Shown in pieces: positions 1 to 10,050 of a stretch of DNA of 35,501 nt. Each line of letters starts with the position of its first letter. The first letter of the stretch is position 1. The stretch lies in NCBI GenBank assembly GCA_017744855.1, contig JAGIAK010000019.1, positions 1-35,501 on the forward strand, written 5' to 3'. The notes beneath the pieces are model-generated. The model was not told where the DNA came from. It did no database searches and was given only the letters and a program-made list of their open reading frames with translations. Origin of the DNA: Microbacterium sp. (GTDB taxonomy: Bacteria; Actinomycetota; Actinomycetes; Actinomycetales; Microbacteriaceae). A program made the position numbers and the translations under genes.

Positions 1-52
1 GCCGTCCGGCGCGCAAGCCCCGCCACAAGTCCTGACCTCGGACGCCCGCCCA

Positions 53-145
53 GCGGGCACAGATTCGGATGCCGCGGGTTGTTCGTGCGGGCACAGATTC
101 GGATGCCGCGGGTTGTTCGTGCGGGCACAGATTCGGATGCCGCGG
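53..145. repeat. 34-bp tandem repeat, 2.7 copies
   Basis: Two identical 34-bp units (53-86 and 87-120) are followed by a 25-base partial third copy (121-145). Each unit begins GCGGGCACAGATTCGG and contains the octamer CGGATGCC (66-73, 100-107, 134-141). The perfect identity of the copies suggests a recent expansion or active homogenisation. The period is not a multiple of three, so a coding role is unlikely. Confidence 0.93.
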
Positions 146-190
146 CCGACACGCCGCGGCATCCGTCGTCAACACGGAGTGTCCCGGACC

Positions 191-310
191 AGGTCCGAAA
201 CTGTGCTCAGGACCGGCTCCGAAGGTGTGCCCACGACAGAGGCCGAAGGTATGCCCACGAGAGAGGCCGAAGCTGTGCCCAGAGCAGAGGCCGAAGGTGT
301 GGCCGCGGCA
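191..310. repeat. 24-bp degenerate tandem repeat, five copies
   Basis: Five consecutive 24-bp units lie at 191-214, 215-238, 239-262, 263-286 and 287-310. The shared core is GCCGAAGGTGTGCCCA with several substitutions per copy. The period is a multiple of three, so one plus frame reads an eight-residue repeat resembling R-P-K-V-C-P-R-x. No start, Shine-Dalgarno sequence or family resemblance supports translation. The array ends 23 bases from the stop codon of the fetB-like gene. Confidence 0.88.
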
Positions 311-333
311 GCGCTCGAACGGGTGACCGGAGG

Positions 334-1089
334 TCAGTCGGGAGGCCCGGCCTTGACGGCGACGGATCCCTGCCACGTCGCGACGAGCACGGCGGTGACC
401 GCACCGGCTGCCATGATCGCGGCGAGCACGATGATCTGGAAGCGCCCGGCCTCCAGCGGAGAGAGCCCGCCGAAGATCGCCCCGACGAACGCCCCGGGAA
501 GCACCACGAGGCCCGTCGTCTTCGTCTGATCGATCGACGGGATCAGCGATTCGCGAACGGCACGTCGCGCCAGGTCCCTGGTCGCGCGTCGCGGTGTCGC
601 GCCGAGCGCCAGCCACCCCTCGACCTCGTCCCAGTGGTCGCCCACTGCGGCGCCAAGGTGGCGCCCCGTGAGGGTCGCGATGTTCATCGAGTTGCCGATC
701 ACGATGGCGCCCATCGCGAGCGCATAGCGCGGAGTCCCGGCGAGAGCACCCGAGCCGAACACGGAGATCGCCGCCACGAACACCCCGGCAGCGATCGACG
801 AACCCATCACCAGAAGCGAACGCGGACTCATGCCGATCCGGCGACCGGCGACCCCGACGGCCACGGAGAACATCACCAGCAGGGCCACCGCGATCCACAG
901 CGGACTCGTGATGATGCCGCCCAGGATGAGACTGATCACGGCGAGCTGCACGACACCGCGCACGATCGCCAGGGCCGGCGCCCAGATTCCGCTGACGCCG
1001 TAGAGAGCGAGGGCCACCGTCGTGACGGCGACGAGGAGCAGGACGCCCACCGCAGTGGGGATCAGTCCCAGCAGCTCGACCGGTGTCAC
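334..1089 (-). CDS. fetB: FetB/YbbM-type ABC transporter permease
   Basis: This 251-residue integral membrane protein is of the UPF0014 / FetB family, known in E. coli as the permease of a putative iron exporter with the ATPase FetA. Hydrophobic segments fill most of its length, starting at residues 5-30. A charged loop near residues 150-185 contains a family-like stretch with GATPRRATRDLARRAVRES. The start is GTG at 1087-1089, four bases after the ligA stop, so it is probably translated from the ligA message. No FetA-like ATPase is encoded in the remaining bases on its 3' side, so the partner must lie elsewhere or the protein acts differently. The family call is fairly firm, the iron role is inference. 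Confidence 0.8.
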   Translation of the reverse strand: MTPVELLGLIPTAVGVLLLVAVTTVALALYGVSGIWAPALAIVRGVVQLAVISLILGGIITSPLWIAVALLVMFSVAVGVAGRRIGMSPRSLLVMGSSIAAGVFVAAISVFGSGALAGTPRYALAMGAIVIGNSMNIATLTGRHLGAAVGDHWDEVEGWLALGATPRRATRDLARRAVRESLIPSIDQTKTTGLVVLPGAFVGAIFGGLSPLEAGRFQIIVLAAIMAAGAVTAVLVATWQGSVAVKAGPPD

Positions 1090-1093
1090 GAGG

Positions 1094-3424
<2,331 letters not shown>

Positions 3425-3467
3425 CGAGCGGGCGCCGACATCGTCGGAGCGAACCGGCGTGCGTCGC

Positions 3468-4565
3468 TCAGACCTCGACGGGGACGGCGGAGACGGTACG
3501 GTCGATCGTGAACTGACCGAGCACCCTGGTGCCTCGGTACAGCACGGCCGTCTGGCCGGGGGCGACTCCGTCGAGCGGCGATTCGGGAACCGCCCGCACC
3601 CCGTCGGCCGACACGTAGGCGACAGCCGGCACGGGCTCCGCGTGCGCACGGATCTGCACGTGGCAGTCGAACTCGCTCTCGACCGGCGCGGCTCCGGCCC
3701 AGCTGAACCGCTCACCGGAGATCTCCCCGATCGCGAGGGCCTCCTTCGGCCCGACGACGACGGTGTTGGTCACCGGCCTGATCTCCAGCACGAAGCGCGG
3801 CTTGCCATCGGCCGCAGGAACGCCGAGCTTGAGCCCGCGCCGCTGCCCGACGGTGTAGCCGTGCGCGCCCTCGTGCGTGCCGACCACCTCGCCGGTCCGG
3901 TCGACGATCTCGCCCGTCGCCGTCCCGACCTTCTCCCCCAGCCAGCCTCGGGTGTCGCCGTCGGGGATGAAGCAGATGTCATGGCTGTCCGGCTTGTTGG
4001 CCACGCTCAGCCCGCGCTCGGCGGCCTCCGCACGCACCAGCGCCTTCGACGGGGTGGTGCCGAGGGGGAAGTAGGTGTGCGCGAGCTGCTCGGCGGTGAG
4101 CACTCCCAGCACGTACGACTGGTCCTTGGCGTCATCGGCGGCCCTGTGCAGCTCCAGCCCGGAGTCGGTGGACACGAGGTTCGCGTAGTGGCCCGTGCAC
4201 ACGGCGTCGAAACCGAGCTCCAGTGCACGCTCGAGCAGGGCGGCGAACTTGATCTTCTCGTTGCACCGCATGCACGGGTTCGGCGTGCGGCCCGCCTGGT
4301 ACTCCGAGATGAAGTCCGCGATCACGTCGTCGCGGAACCGCTCGGAGAAGTCCCACACGTAGAACGGGATGCCGAGCATGTCGGCTGCGCGACGGGCGTC
4401 GAGCGCGTCCTCGATGGTGCAGCATCCGCGGCTGCCGGTGCGCAGGGTGCCGCCGGCCCTGGACAGGGCGAGGTGCACGCCGACGACGTCGTGTCCGGCC
4501 TCCACCGCGCGGGCTGCCGCGACGGCGGAGTCCACTCCCCCGCTCATTGCCGCAAGAATCCGCAT
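3468..4565 (-). CDS. mnmA: tRNA 2-thiouridylase MnmA
   Basis: MnmA (365 residues) adenylates and then thiolates U34 of Lys, Glu and Gln tRNAs. The N-terminal PP-loop SGGVDS is at residues 8-13. The catalytic cysteine pair is C98, in [12 protein letters not shown], and C198, in [11 protein letters not shown]. Length and domain order are normal. The gene lies nine bases downstream of a cysteine desulfurase, the expected source of sulfur. The ATG has no Shine-Dalgarno sequence; a TAGACT hexamer six bases upstream overlaps the desulfurase stop codon. ligA follows after 55 bases and appears to have its own promoter. Confidence 0.96.
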   Translation of the reverse strand: MRILAAMSGGVDSAVAAARAVEAGHDVVGVHLALSRAGGTLRTGSRGCCTIEDALDARRAADMLGIPFYVWDFSERFRDDVIADFISEYQAGRTPNPCMRCNEKIKFAALLERALELGFDAVCTGHYANLVSTDSGLELHRAADDAKDQSYVLGVLTAEQLAHTYFPLGTTPSKALVRAEAAERGLSVANKPDSHDICFIPDGDTRGWLGEKVGTATGEIVDRTGEVVGTHEGAHGYTVGQRRGLKLGVPAADGKPRFVLEIRPVTNTVVVGPKEALAIGEISGERFSWAGAAPVESEFDCHVQIRAHAEPVPAVAYVSADGVRAVPESPLDGVAPGQTAVLYRGTRVLGQFTIDRTVSAVPVEV

Positions 4566-4577
4566 GGGTCCAGTCTA
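4566..4577 (-). promoter_or_regulatory. -10 element of a likely leaderless mnmA promoter, overlapping a stop codon
   Basis: On the minus strand TAGACT (4572-4577) precedes the mnmA ATG by exactly six bases. The TAG of this hexamer is the stop codon of the upstream cysteine desulfurase (4575-4577). mnmA could therefore be read both from the desulfurase message and from its own leaderless transcript. Confidence 0.45.
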
Positions 4578-5750
4578 CGAGCGCGCGCCTGGACGGGCTC
4601 CGGATGCCCGCGCGTACGCGTCGGCGATCGCGCCGAGCACGGCGTCGACGTCGGCATCGACAGAGGTCCTCCCCAGGCTGAAGCGCAGCACGCTGCGCGC
4701 GTCCTGTTCCGGACGTCCCATCGCCAGCACGACGTGCGACGGCTCGGCGACGCCAGCCTGGCAGGCCGAGCCCGTCGAGGCCGCGATCCCCGCCATGTCG
4801 AGCAGGAACAGCAGGCTCTCACCGACGGCGCCGGGGAACAGGACGTGGGCGTTCCCTGGAAGCCTGTCCACCGGGTCGCCCAGCAGCACCGCGTTCGGCA
4901 CGGCGGCACGGATGCCGTCGACGAGACGGTCGCGGAGAGCGCTCAGGCGCCGGGCCTCTCGCTCGCGCTCCGCCTCGGCGAGCTCCAGCCCCACCGCGAA
5001 GGCGGCGGCGCCTGGCACGTCCTGGGTGCCGGCGCGGAGCCCGCGCTGCTGAGCTCCCCCGTGCAGGAGCGGCGACATGCGCGCGCTCCGTGCCGCGATC
5101 AGCGCTCCGACGCCGACGGGTGCTCCGAACTTGTGCCCCGCGATGCTCGCGGCCACCAGTCCGACGCCGGGCTCGGCATCGCCGCGCAGACCGCGGAAGG
5201 AGAAGGGCACGTGCCCGACGGCCGACACCGCGTCAAGGTGCAGCGGCACTGCCGCCGCAGACGCGGCCGCGGAGATCTCCTCGGCATCGTTGACCGTGCC
5301 TGCCTCGTTGTTGGCCACGAGCGCCGTCGCCAGAGCTGCTCCCGGCAGCGCCTCGGCGAACGCGGCGATCGGGATACGCGCGGTGGAGGTCACGGCGACG
5401 GGGCGCAACAGCGCTCCGTGCGCGACGAGATCGCCGACGGTGTCCATGGTCGCGTGGTGCTCGGCATCCGGCATCACGATCGCGACGGCGTCCGCGGCGC
5501 GCGCTTCCCACAGCCCGTGCAGCGCGAGGTTGACCGACTCCGTGCCGCCCGAGGTGAAGACGACCTCGACGGGCTCGCAGTCGAGCACGGCAGCCGTACG
5601 CTCGCGCGACTCCTCCAGGAGGCGCCGCGCGTCCTGACCGGCGCCGTGCGTCGACGACGCGTTGCCGAGCACGTCGGCTGCGGCCAGCCATGCCGCCCTG
5701 GCCTCCGGTCGGAGGGGCGAGGTCGCCGCGTGGTCGAGGTAGTGCCGCAT
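4575..5750 (-). CDS. Cysteine desulfurase, NifS/IscS family
   Basis: This PLP enzyme (391 residues) removes sulfur from cysteine as an enzyme-bound persulfide for tRNA thiolation or Fe-S assembly. The N-terminus MRHYLDHAATSPLRPE is typical of the family. H99 (EHHA) stacks on PLP. K207, in AGHKFG, forms the Schiff base. C330, in STGSACQAG, is the persulfide cysteine. I chose the ATG at 5748-5750 because it begins at the conserved YLDHAAT; a GTG at 5786 would add 12 non-conserved residues. A purine-rich GGGGAG precedes the chosen start. Adjacency to mnmA suggests that tRNA thiolation is a main client. No scaffold gene (IscU/SufU) is next to it. Confidence 0.93.
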   Translation of the reverse strand: MRHYLDHAATSPLRPEARAAWLAAADVLGNASSTHGAGQDARRLLEESRERTAAVLDCEPVEVVFTSGGTESVNLALHGLWEARAADAVAIVMPDAEHHATMDTVGDLVAHGALLRPVAVTSTARIPIAAFAEALPGAALATALVANNEAGTVNDAEEISAAASAAAVPLHLDAVSAVGHVPFSFRGLRGDAEPGVGLVAASIAGHKFGAPVGVGALIAARSARMSPLLHGGAQQRGLRAGTQDVPGAAAFAVGLELAEAEREREARRLSALRDRLVDGIRAAVPNAVLLGDPVDRLPGNAHVLFPGAVGESLLFLLDMAGIAASTGSACQAGVAEPSHVVLAMGRPEQDARSVLRFSLGRTSVDADVDAVLGAIADAYARASGARPGARS

Positions 5751-5794
5751 CCCTCTACTCTCCCCTACTTTGCACACCTCTGGCACAGGGAACT

Positions 5795-5817
5795 GAGTGT
5801 GCGCCGACCTGACACTC
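5795..5817. promoter_or_regulatory. Dyad upstream of glgX, possible operator
   Basis: Perfect 6-bp arms GAGTGT (5795-5800) and ACACTC (5812-5817) are separated by 11 bases. They sit in the intergenic space between the divergent desulfurase and glgX genes. The right arm falls where the glgX -35 region would be. The spacing suits a dimeric regulator, but no regulator gene is nearby and a chance dyad is possible. Confidence 0.3.
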
Positions 5818-5829
5818 GGTCACAGCCTC

Positions 5830-5841
5830 TAATGTGTACTC
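5830..5841 (+). promoter_or_regulatory. -10 element of a likely leaderless glgX promoter
   Basis: TAATGT (5830-5835) is followed by six bases and then the glgX ATG at 5842. No Shine-Dalgarno sequence is present. A CTGACA at 5809-5814 could serve as a -35, with a short 15-base spacer. Confidence 0.5.
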
Positions 5842-7914
5842 ATGCCCGAGTCCAGTGACTTCGCCGTGCCCGGCGGCCCGGCCCTCGACAACCTCGGCGT
5901 CCGACTGCACGACGGCGTCGGCACCCTTCGCGTCTGGTCCCAGAATGCCTCGTCTGTCGAGCTCGTCGTCTTCGACGCCACCGACCTCGACTGGGTGACC
6001 GATCAGGTCGACCTCGAACGCCTTCCCGGCGGTGTCTGGGAGGTCACCACGCCGCTGTTGCAGCCCGGCGTCCGCTACGCGCTGCGCGTCGGCGGTCCAC
6101 ACGGTCCCGGCAACACGTTCAACCCGGAGACGCTGCTGCTCGACCCGTATGCGCGAGGCCTGGCGCAGGGCGACGGGTACGAGGAGTGGCGCTCCGTGGT
6201 GATCGTCGACGGCTTCGACTGGGGAGAGTCCCGCAAGCCGCGCGTCCCGCTCGACCGCACCGTGATCTACGAGGGCCACCTCAAAGGCATGACGAAGCGT
6301 CACCCTGGCGTCCCCCCTGCACTGCACGGCACGTACGCCGGTCTCGCCCACCCCGCGATGATCGAGTACTTCCGCGAGCTCGGGATCACGTCCATCGAGC
6401 TGCTCCCTGTGCACGCCTTCGTTCCCGAGCCGCGCCTGCTCGAACGCGGACTCACGAACTACTGGGGCTACAACACCCTCAACTTCTTCACGCCCCACAC
6501 GGCCTACGCCACGGAGGAGGCCCGCAAGGGCGGCCCAGAGGCGGTCCTCGCCGAGTTCAAGGGCATGGTGCGGCTGCTGCACGAGGCCGGCCTCGAGGTC
6601 ATCCTCGACGTCGTCTACAACCACACGGCGGAGGAAGGCCTCGGCGGTCCGCGCTGGAGCCTCCGCGGGATCGACAACGCGAGCTACTACCGCCAGGAGC
6701 CGAACGGCGCGTACATCGACACCACCGGATGTGGGAACACGCTGAACACGTCGACAGACGCGGGAGCACGGCTGGTGCTCGACTCGCTGCGGTACTGGGC
6801 GGAGGAGATGCAGATCGACGGCTTCCGCTTCGATCTCGCCACCGCCATCGCCCGCGACGCCGCGCACACGTACACGCCGGAGCACCCGCTGCTCACGGCG
6901 ATCGCCGAGGATCCGGTGCTCAAGGACACGAAGCTGATCGCCGAGCCGTGGGACGTCGGCCTCGGCGGCTGGCAGACGGGCAACTTCCCCAGCGGCTGGC
7001 ACGAGTGGAACGACAGGTACCGCGACAGGGTGCGCAACTTCTGGCTCAGCGACATCGACTACGCACGACGAGCATCGGCGCCGGTCGGCATCGGCGGGTT
7101 CGCGACCCGGCTCGCCGGCTCGTCCAACACGTTCGCCGATGAGCGGGGCCCGCTCGCGAGCATCAACTTCGTCACGGCGCACGACGGCTTCACCCTGCAC
7201 GACCTGGTGTCGTACGACCTCAAGCACAACGAGGCCAACGGCGAGCAGAACCGCGACGGGGCGGACATGAACCGCTCCTTCAACCACGGCGTCGAGGGTC
7301 CGACGGACGATCCGTCCATCCTCGCCGCGCGCCGCAAGGCCATGCGCAACCTCCTCGGCACGCTGCTGCTGTCGGCGGGGATCCCGATGCTGACGGCCGG
7401 CGACGAGGTCGGGCGCTCGCAGCGCGGCAACAACAACGCCTACGCGCAGGACTCCGCGATGACCTGGCTCGCCTGGGACGACGAGCCATGGCAGGACGAC
7501 CTGCGCGCTCATGTCTCCCGGCTGATCGCCCTCCGCGCAGAGAACCCCGCGCTCCGGCCCAGCCGTTACGCGCGTCTCGGCGAGCACATCCCGAACGCCT
7601 CCGTCATGGACTGGTTCGACCAGAACGGCGAGACCATGGAGAGCGAGCAGTGGACCGATCCCGGCAACCGCACGCTCCAGTACGTGGCGGCGTCCACCCC
7701 CGACACGGAGGCCGCCAACCGCATCCTCCTCATCGTCCACGGCACCGAGTCGCCGATCGACGTCAGGCTCCCCGACGATCTGGAGGGAGCGACCCGTTTC
7801 GTGTCGCTCTGGTCCAGCGCCGACGAGCGCCCGGCCGCCGACGACGAGGTGTTCGCACCGGGTGACGTGCTCCCGATCCCCGGCACGTCGATGCGTCTCT
7901 TCCGCGTCGAATAG
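5842..7914 (+). CDS. glgX: Glycogen debranching enzyme GlgX
   Basis: GlgX (690 residues) hydrolyses alpha-1,6 branches of glycogen or limit dextrins in the cytoplasm. An N-terminal CBM48-like beta domain (about 15-110) precedes the GH13 TIM barrel. Region I is DVVYNH (256-261). Region II is GFRFDLA with nucleophile D331. Region III is LIAEPWD with acid/base E368. Region IV is TAHDGF with D448. The length matches the GlgX/TreX group. It is the first gene of a glgX-glgE-glgB operon and is divergent from the desulfurase cluster. The substrate range (GlgX versus archaeal-type TreX) cannot be settled by eye. Confidence 0.95.
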   Translation: MPESSDFAVPGGPALDNLGVRLHDGVGTLRVWSQNASSVELVVFDATDLDWVTDQVDLERLPGGVWEVTTPLLQPGVRYALRVGGPHGPGNTFNPETLLLDPYARGLAQGDGYEEWRSVVIVDGFDWGESRKPRVPLDRTVIYEGHLKGMTKRHPGVPPALHGTYAGLAHPAMIEYFRELGITSIELLPVHAFVPEPRLLERGLTNYWGYNTLNFFTPHTAYATEEARKGGPEAVLAEFKGMVRLLHEAGLEVILDVVYNHTAEEGLGGPRWSLRGIDNASYYRQEPNGAYIDTTGCGNTLNTSTDAGARLVLDSLRYWAEEMQIDGFRFDLATAIARDAAHTYTPEHPLLTAIAEDPVLKDTKLIAEPWDVGLGGWQTGNFPSGWHEWNDRYRDRVRNFWLSDIDYARRASAPVGIGGFATRLAGSSNTFADERGPLASINFVTAHDGFTLHDLVSYDLKHNEANGEQNRDGADMNRSFNHGVEGPTDDPSILAARRKAMRNLLGTLLLSAGIPMLTAGDEVGRSQRGNNNAYAQDSAMTWLAWDDEPWQDDLRAHVSRLIALRAENPALRPSRYARLGEHIPNASVMDWFDQNGETMESEQWTDPGNRTLQYVAASTPDTEAANRILLIVHGTESPIDVRLPDDLEGATRFVSLWSSADERPAADDEVFAPGDVLPIPGTSMRLFRVE

Positions 7915-7965
7915 TCGCTCGCGACCCGCCCTGTCACGCCGCTACCCGGCATGGGTCGGGAGCGG

Positions 7966-7977
7966 TACATTCGGGGT
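7966..7977 (+). promoter_or_regulatory. -10 element of a possible internal leaderless glgE promoter
   Basis: TACATT (7966-7971) precedes a GTG at 7978 by six bases, within the 63-base gap between glgX and glgE. No clear -35 or Shine-Dalgarno sequence is seen. The arrangement supports GTG 7978 over the in-frame ATG at 7951 and suggests that glgE can be transcribed without glgX. Confidence 0.45.
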
Positions 7978-10050
7978 GTGGCAGCACGAGCGACGACCCG
8001 ACCCTCGGCTCTCCGGAGCCCCGCCCAGATCCCGCTGCGCCCTCTCGGCGCGACCACGGATGTCGAGGATCTGCGTACGGCACGCATCCCGCTGTCCGAC
8101 GGTGCGCCCTGCGTGCCGGGCGGCTTCACGCCCAAGGCGTTCGTCGGCGAGGTGGTCCCGTTCAGCGTCGTCTCGTTCCGCGAGGGTCACGACATCATCG
8201 GGGTCCAACTCCGCCTCACCTCCCCCGCAGGCGAGGAGAGTCTGCACAGGCTGACTCCGCGGAACGACGGCACCGACAGGTGGGCGGCAGACGTCGCTCT
8301 CGACGAGCAGGGATCGTGGACATTCCGCTTCGAGGCGTTCTCCGACGACTTCGCCACCTGGGCTCACGCCGCTGAGCTCAAGGTCGCGGCCGGCGTCGAC
8401 GTCGCCGTGATGGCCGCGCTCGGCGTCGAGCTGTTGACGAGGGCCTCCGTCGAGAAGGACCGTCCTGCCGCCGAACGCAAAAGGCTTTCGGCGGCTGCTG
8501 CCACCATGCGCGACGGGGACGCTGACGCGACCATGGCGGCGGCGACGGATGTCGAGCTCGCCCGCATCTTCCACGACCGCCCGCTCACGACGCTGCGATC
8601 CGCGAGCACCCCGCGCCCGCTCCTCGTCGAGCGCCGCATCGCCGGCGTCGGCGCCTGGTATGAGTTCTTCCCTCGTTCCGAGGGAGCGAAGCGCCTCAAG
8701 GACGGTTCGGTCAAGAGCGGCACGTTCCGCACGGCCGCGAAGCGCCTTCCCGGCGTGGCTGCGATGGGCTTCGACGTGATCTATCTCGTGCCCATCCACC
8801 CGATCGGCGCCACCAACCGCAAGGGCCGCAACAACACCCTCACCACCGAGCCTGGCGACCCCGGGTCGCCATATGCCATCGGCGCCGCGGAGGGTGGGCA
8901 CGACGCGATCCACCCCGACCTCGGCACGCTCGCCGACTTCAGGGCGTTCGTACGCGCCGCGGGCAAGGAGGGGCTCGACGTCGCCCTCGACCTCGCGCTG
9001 CAGGCCTCGCCCGACCACCCGTGGGTCGCAGAGCACCCGGAGTGGTTCACGACGCTCCCCGACGGCACCATCGCGTACGCGGAGAACCCCCCGAAGAAGT
9101 ACCAGGACATCTACCCCCTGAACTTCGACAACGATCCAGATGGCATCTACCGCGAGATGCTGCGCGTCGTGCAGTACTGGGTCGCGCAGGGGGTCAAGAT
9201 CTTCCGCGTCGACAACCCGCACACCAAGCCGCTGCAGTTCTGGGAGTGGCTCATCGCGACCGTGAACGCCGCCGACCCCGACGTCGTCTTCCTCGCAGAG
9301 GCGTTCACGCGCCCCGCCGTGATGCGCGCGCTCGCCGCCGTCGGCTTCCAGCAGTCGTACACCTACTTCACCTGGCGCAACACGAAGGCGGAGCTCGAGG
9401 AGTTCCTCACGACGATCTCGCAGGAGACGAGCGACTACATGCGCCCGAACCTCTTCGTCAACACGCACGACATCCTCACCGAGTACCTGCAGTTCGGCGG
9501 CCGTGCCGCGTACCGGATCCGCGCGTGCATCGCGGCGACGGCCGCGCCGGTGTACGGCGTGTACGCCGGCTACGAGCTGTTCGAGAACGTCGCCAGGCCG
9601 GGCTCCGAGGAGAACATCGACAACGAGAAGTACGAGTACAAGTTCCGCGACTGGGAGGGCGCTGAGGCGGCTGGCGACTCACTGGCTCCCCTCTTGCGAC
9701 GGCTCAACGCGATCCGGCACGAGCACCCGGCGCTCGGGCAGCTGCGCAACCTCTCCCTGCACTGGAGCGACGACGACGCGATCCTCGTCTACAGCAAGCA
9801 CCTCGATGCCGCTTTCACCGGTACGGGCGAGGACGACACGCTCCTCATCGTCGCCAACGTCGACCCGCACTCGGTGCGGGAGACGACGGTGCACCTGGAC
9901 TCCACGGTCTGGGGCGTGCCCCTGGGCGAGAGTTTCGAGGTCGAAGACCTCCTCACAGGGTCTGTCTGGACCTGGACGGACCACAACTATGTGCGACTCG
10001 ACTCGTTCTCCGAGCCGGTGCACATCCTGAAGGTTAGGAAGCGATCATGA
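7978..10050 (+). CDS. glgE: Alpha-1,4-glucan:maltose-1-phosphate maltosyltransferase GlgE
   Basis: GlgE transfers maltose from maltose-1-phosphate to the non-reducing ends of alpha-glucans (the GlgE pathway, GH13_3). With the GTG start at 7978 it is 690 residues. The conserved family sequence begins near residue 36 (ARIPLS...). The catalytic barrel shows FRVDNPHTKP with nucleophile D412, FLAEAFTRP with acid E441, and VNTHD with D498. An in-frame ATG at 7951 would add nine residues, but it has no ribosome site and would lie upstream of the -10-like TACATT. The stop overlaps the glgB start (ATGA). Maltokinase and trehalose synthase, which supply its substrate, are not in this window. Confidence 0.95.
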   Translation: MAARATTRPSALRSPAQIPLRPLGATTDVEDLRTARIPLSDGAPCVPGGFTPKAFVGEVVPFSVVSFREGHDIIGVQLRLTSPAGEESLHRLTPRNDGTDRWAADVALDEQGSWTFRFEAFSDDFATWAHAAELKVAAGVDVAVMAALGVELLTRASVEKDRPAAERKRLSAAAATMRDGDADATMAAATDVELARIFHDRPLTTLRSASTPRPLLVERRIAGVGAWYEFFPRSEGAKRLKDGSVKSGTFRTAAKRLPGVAAMGFDVIYLVPIHPIGATNRKGRNNTLTTEPGDPGSPYAIGAAEGGHDAIHPDLGTLADFRAFVRAAGKEGLDVALDLALQASPDHPWVAEHPEWFTTLPDGTIAYAENPPKKYQDIYPLNFDNDPDGIYREMLRVVQYWVAQGVKIFRVDNPHTKPLQFWEWLIATVNAADPDVVFLAEAFTRPAVMRALAAVGFQQSYTYFTWRNTKAELEEFLTTISQETSDYMRPNLFVNTHDILTEYLQFGGRAAYRIRACIAATAAPVYGVYAGYELFENVARPGSEENIDNEKYEYKFRDWEGAEAAGDSLAPLLRRLNAIRHEHPALGQLRNLSLHWSDDDAILVYSKHLDAAFTGTGEDDTLLIVANVDPHSVRETTVHLDSTVWGVPLGESFEVEDLLTGSVWTWTDHNYVRLDSFSEPVHILKVRKRS

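Larger units (their letters stand above)
1..333. other. Gene-free left edge with two tandem arrays
   Basis: No convincing gene is present. The open frames crossing this stretch are compositional: they read through both repeat arrays and resemble no known family. It lies downstream of the fetB-like gene, which ends at 334 on the minus strand. It holds a small hairpin (44-58, arms GCCCGC/GCGGGC), a 34-bp array (53-145) and a 24-bp array (191-310). An iron-exporter ATPase (FetA), the expected partner of FetB, is not encoded here. What follows to the left is outside the window. Confidence 0.7.

Noticed and set aside
53..310. CRISPR array
   Set aside because: Units are directly adjacent with no unique spacers and no cas genes; they are simple tandem repeats.
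5755..7740. 661-codon minus-strand open frame opposite glgX
   Set aside because: glgX carries all GH13 catalytic motifs in the other strand; the antisense frame has no recognisable domain.
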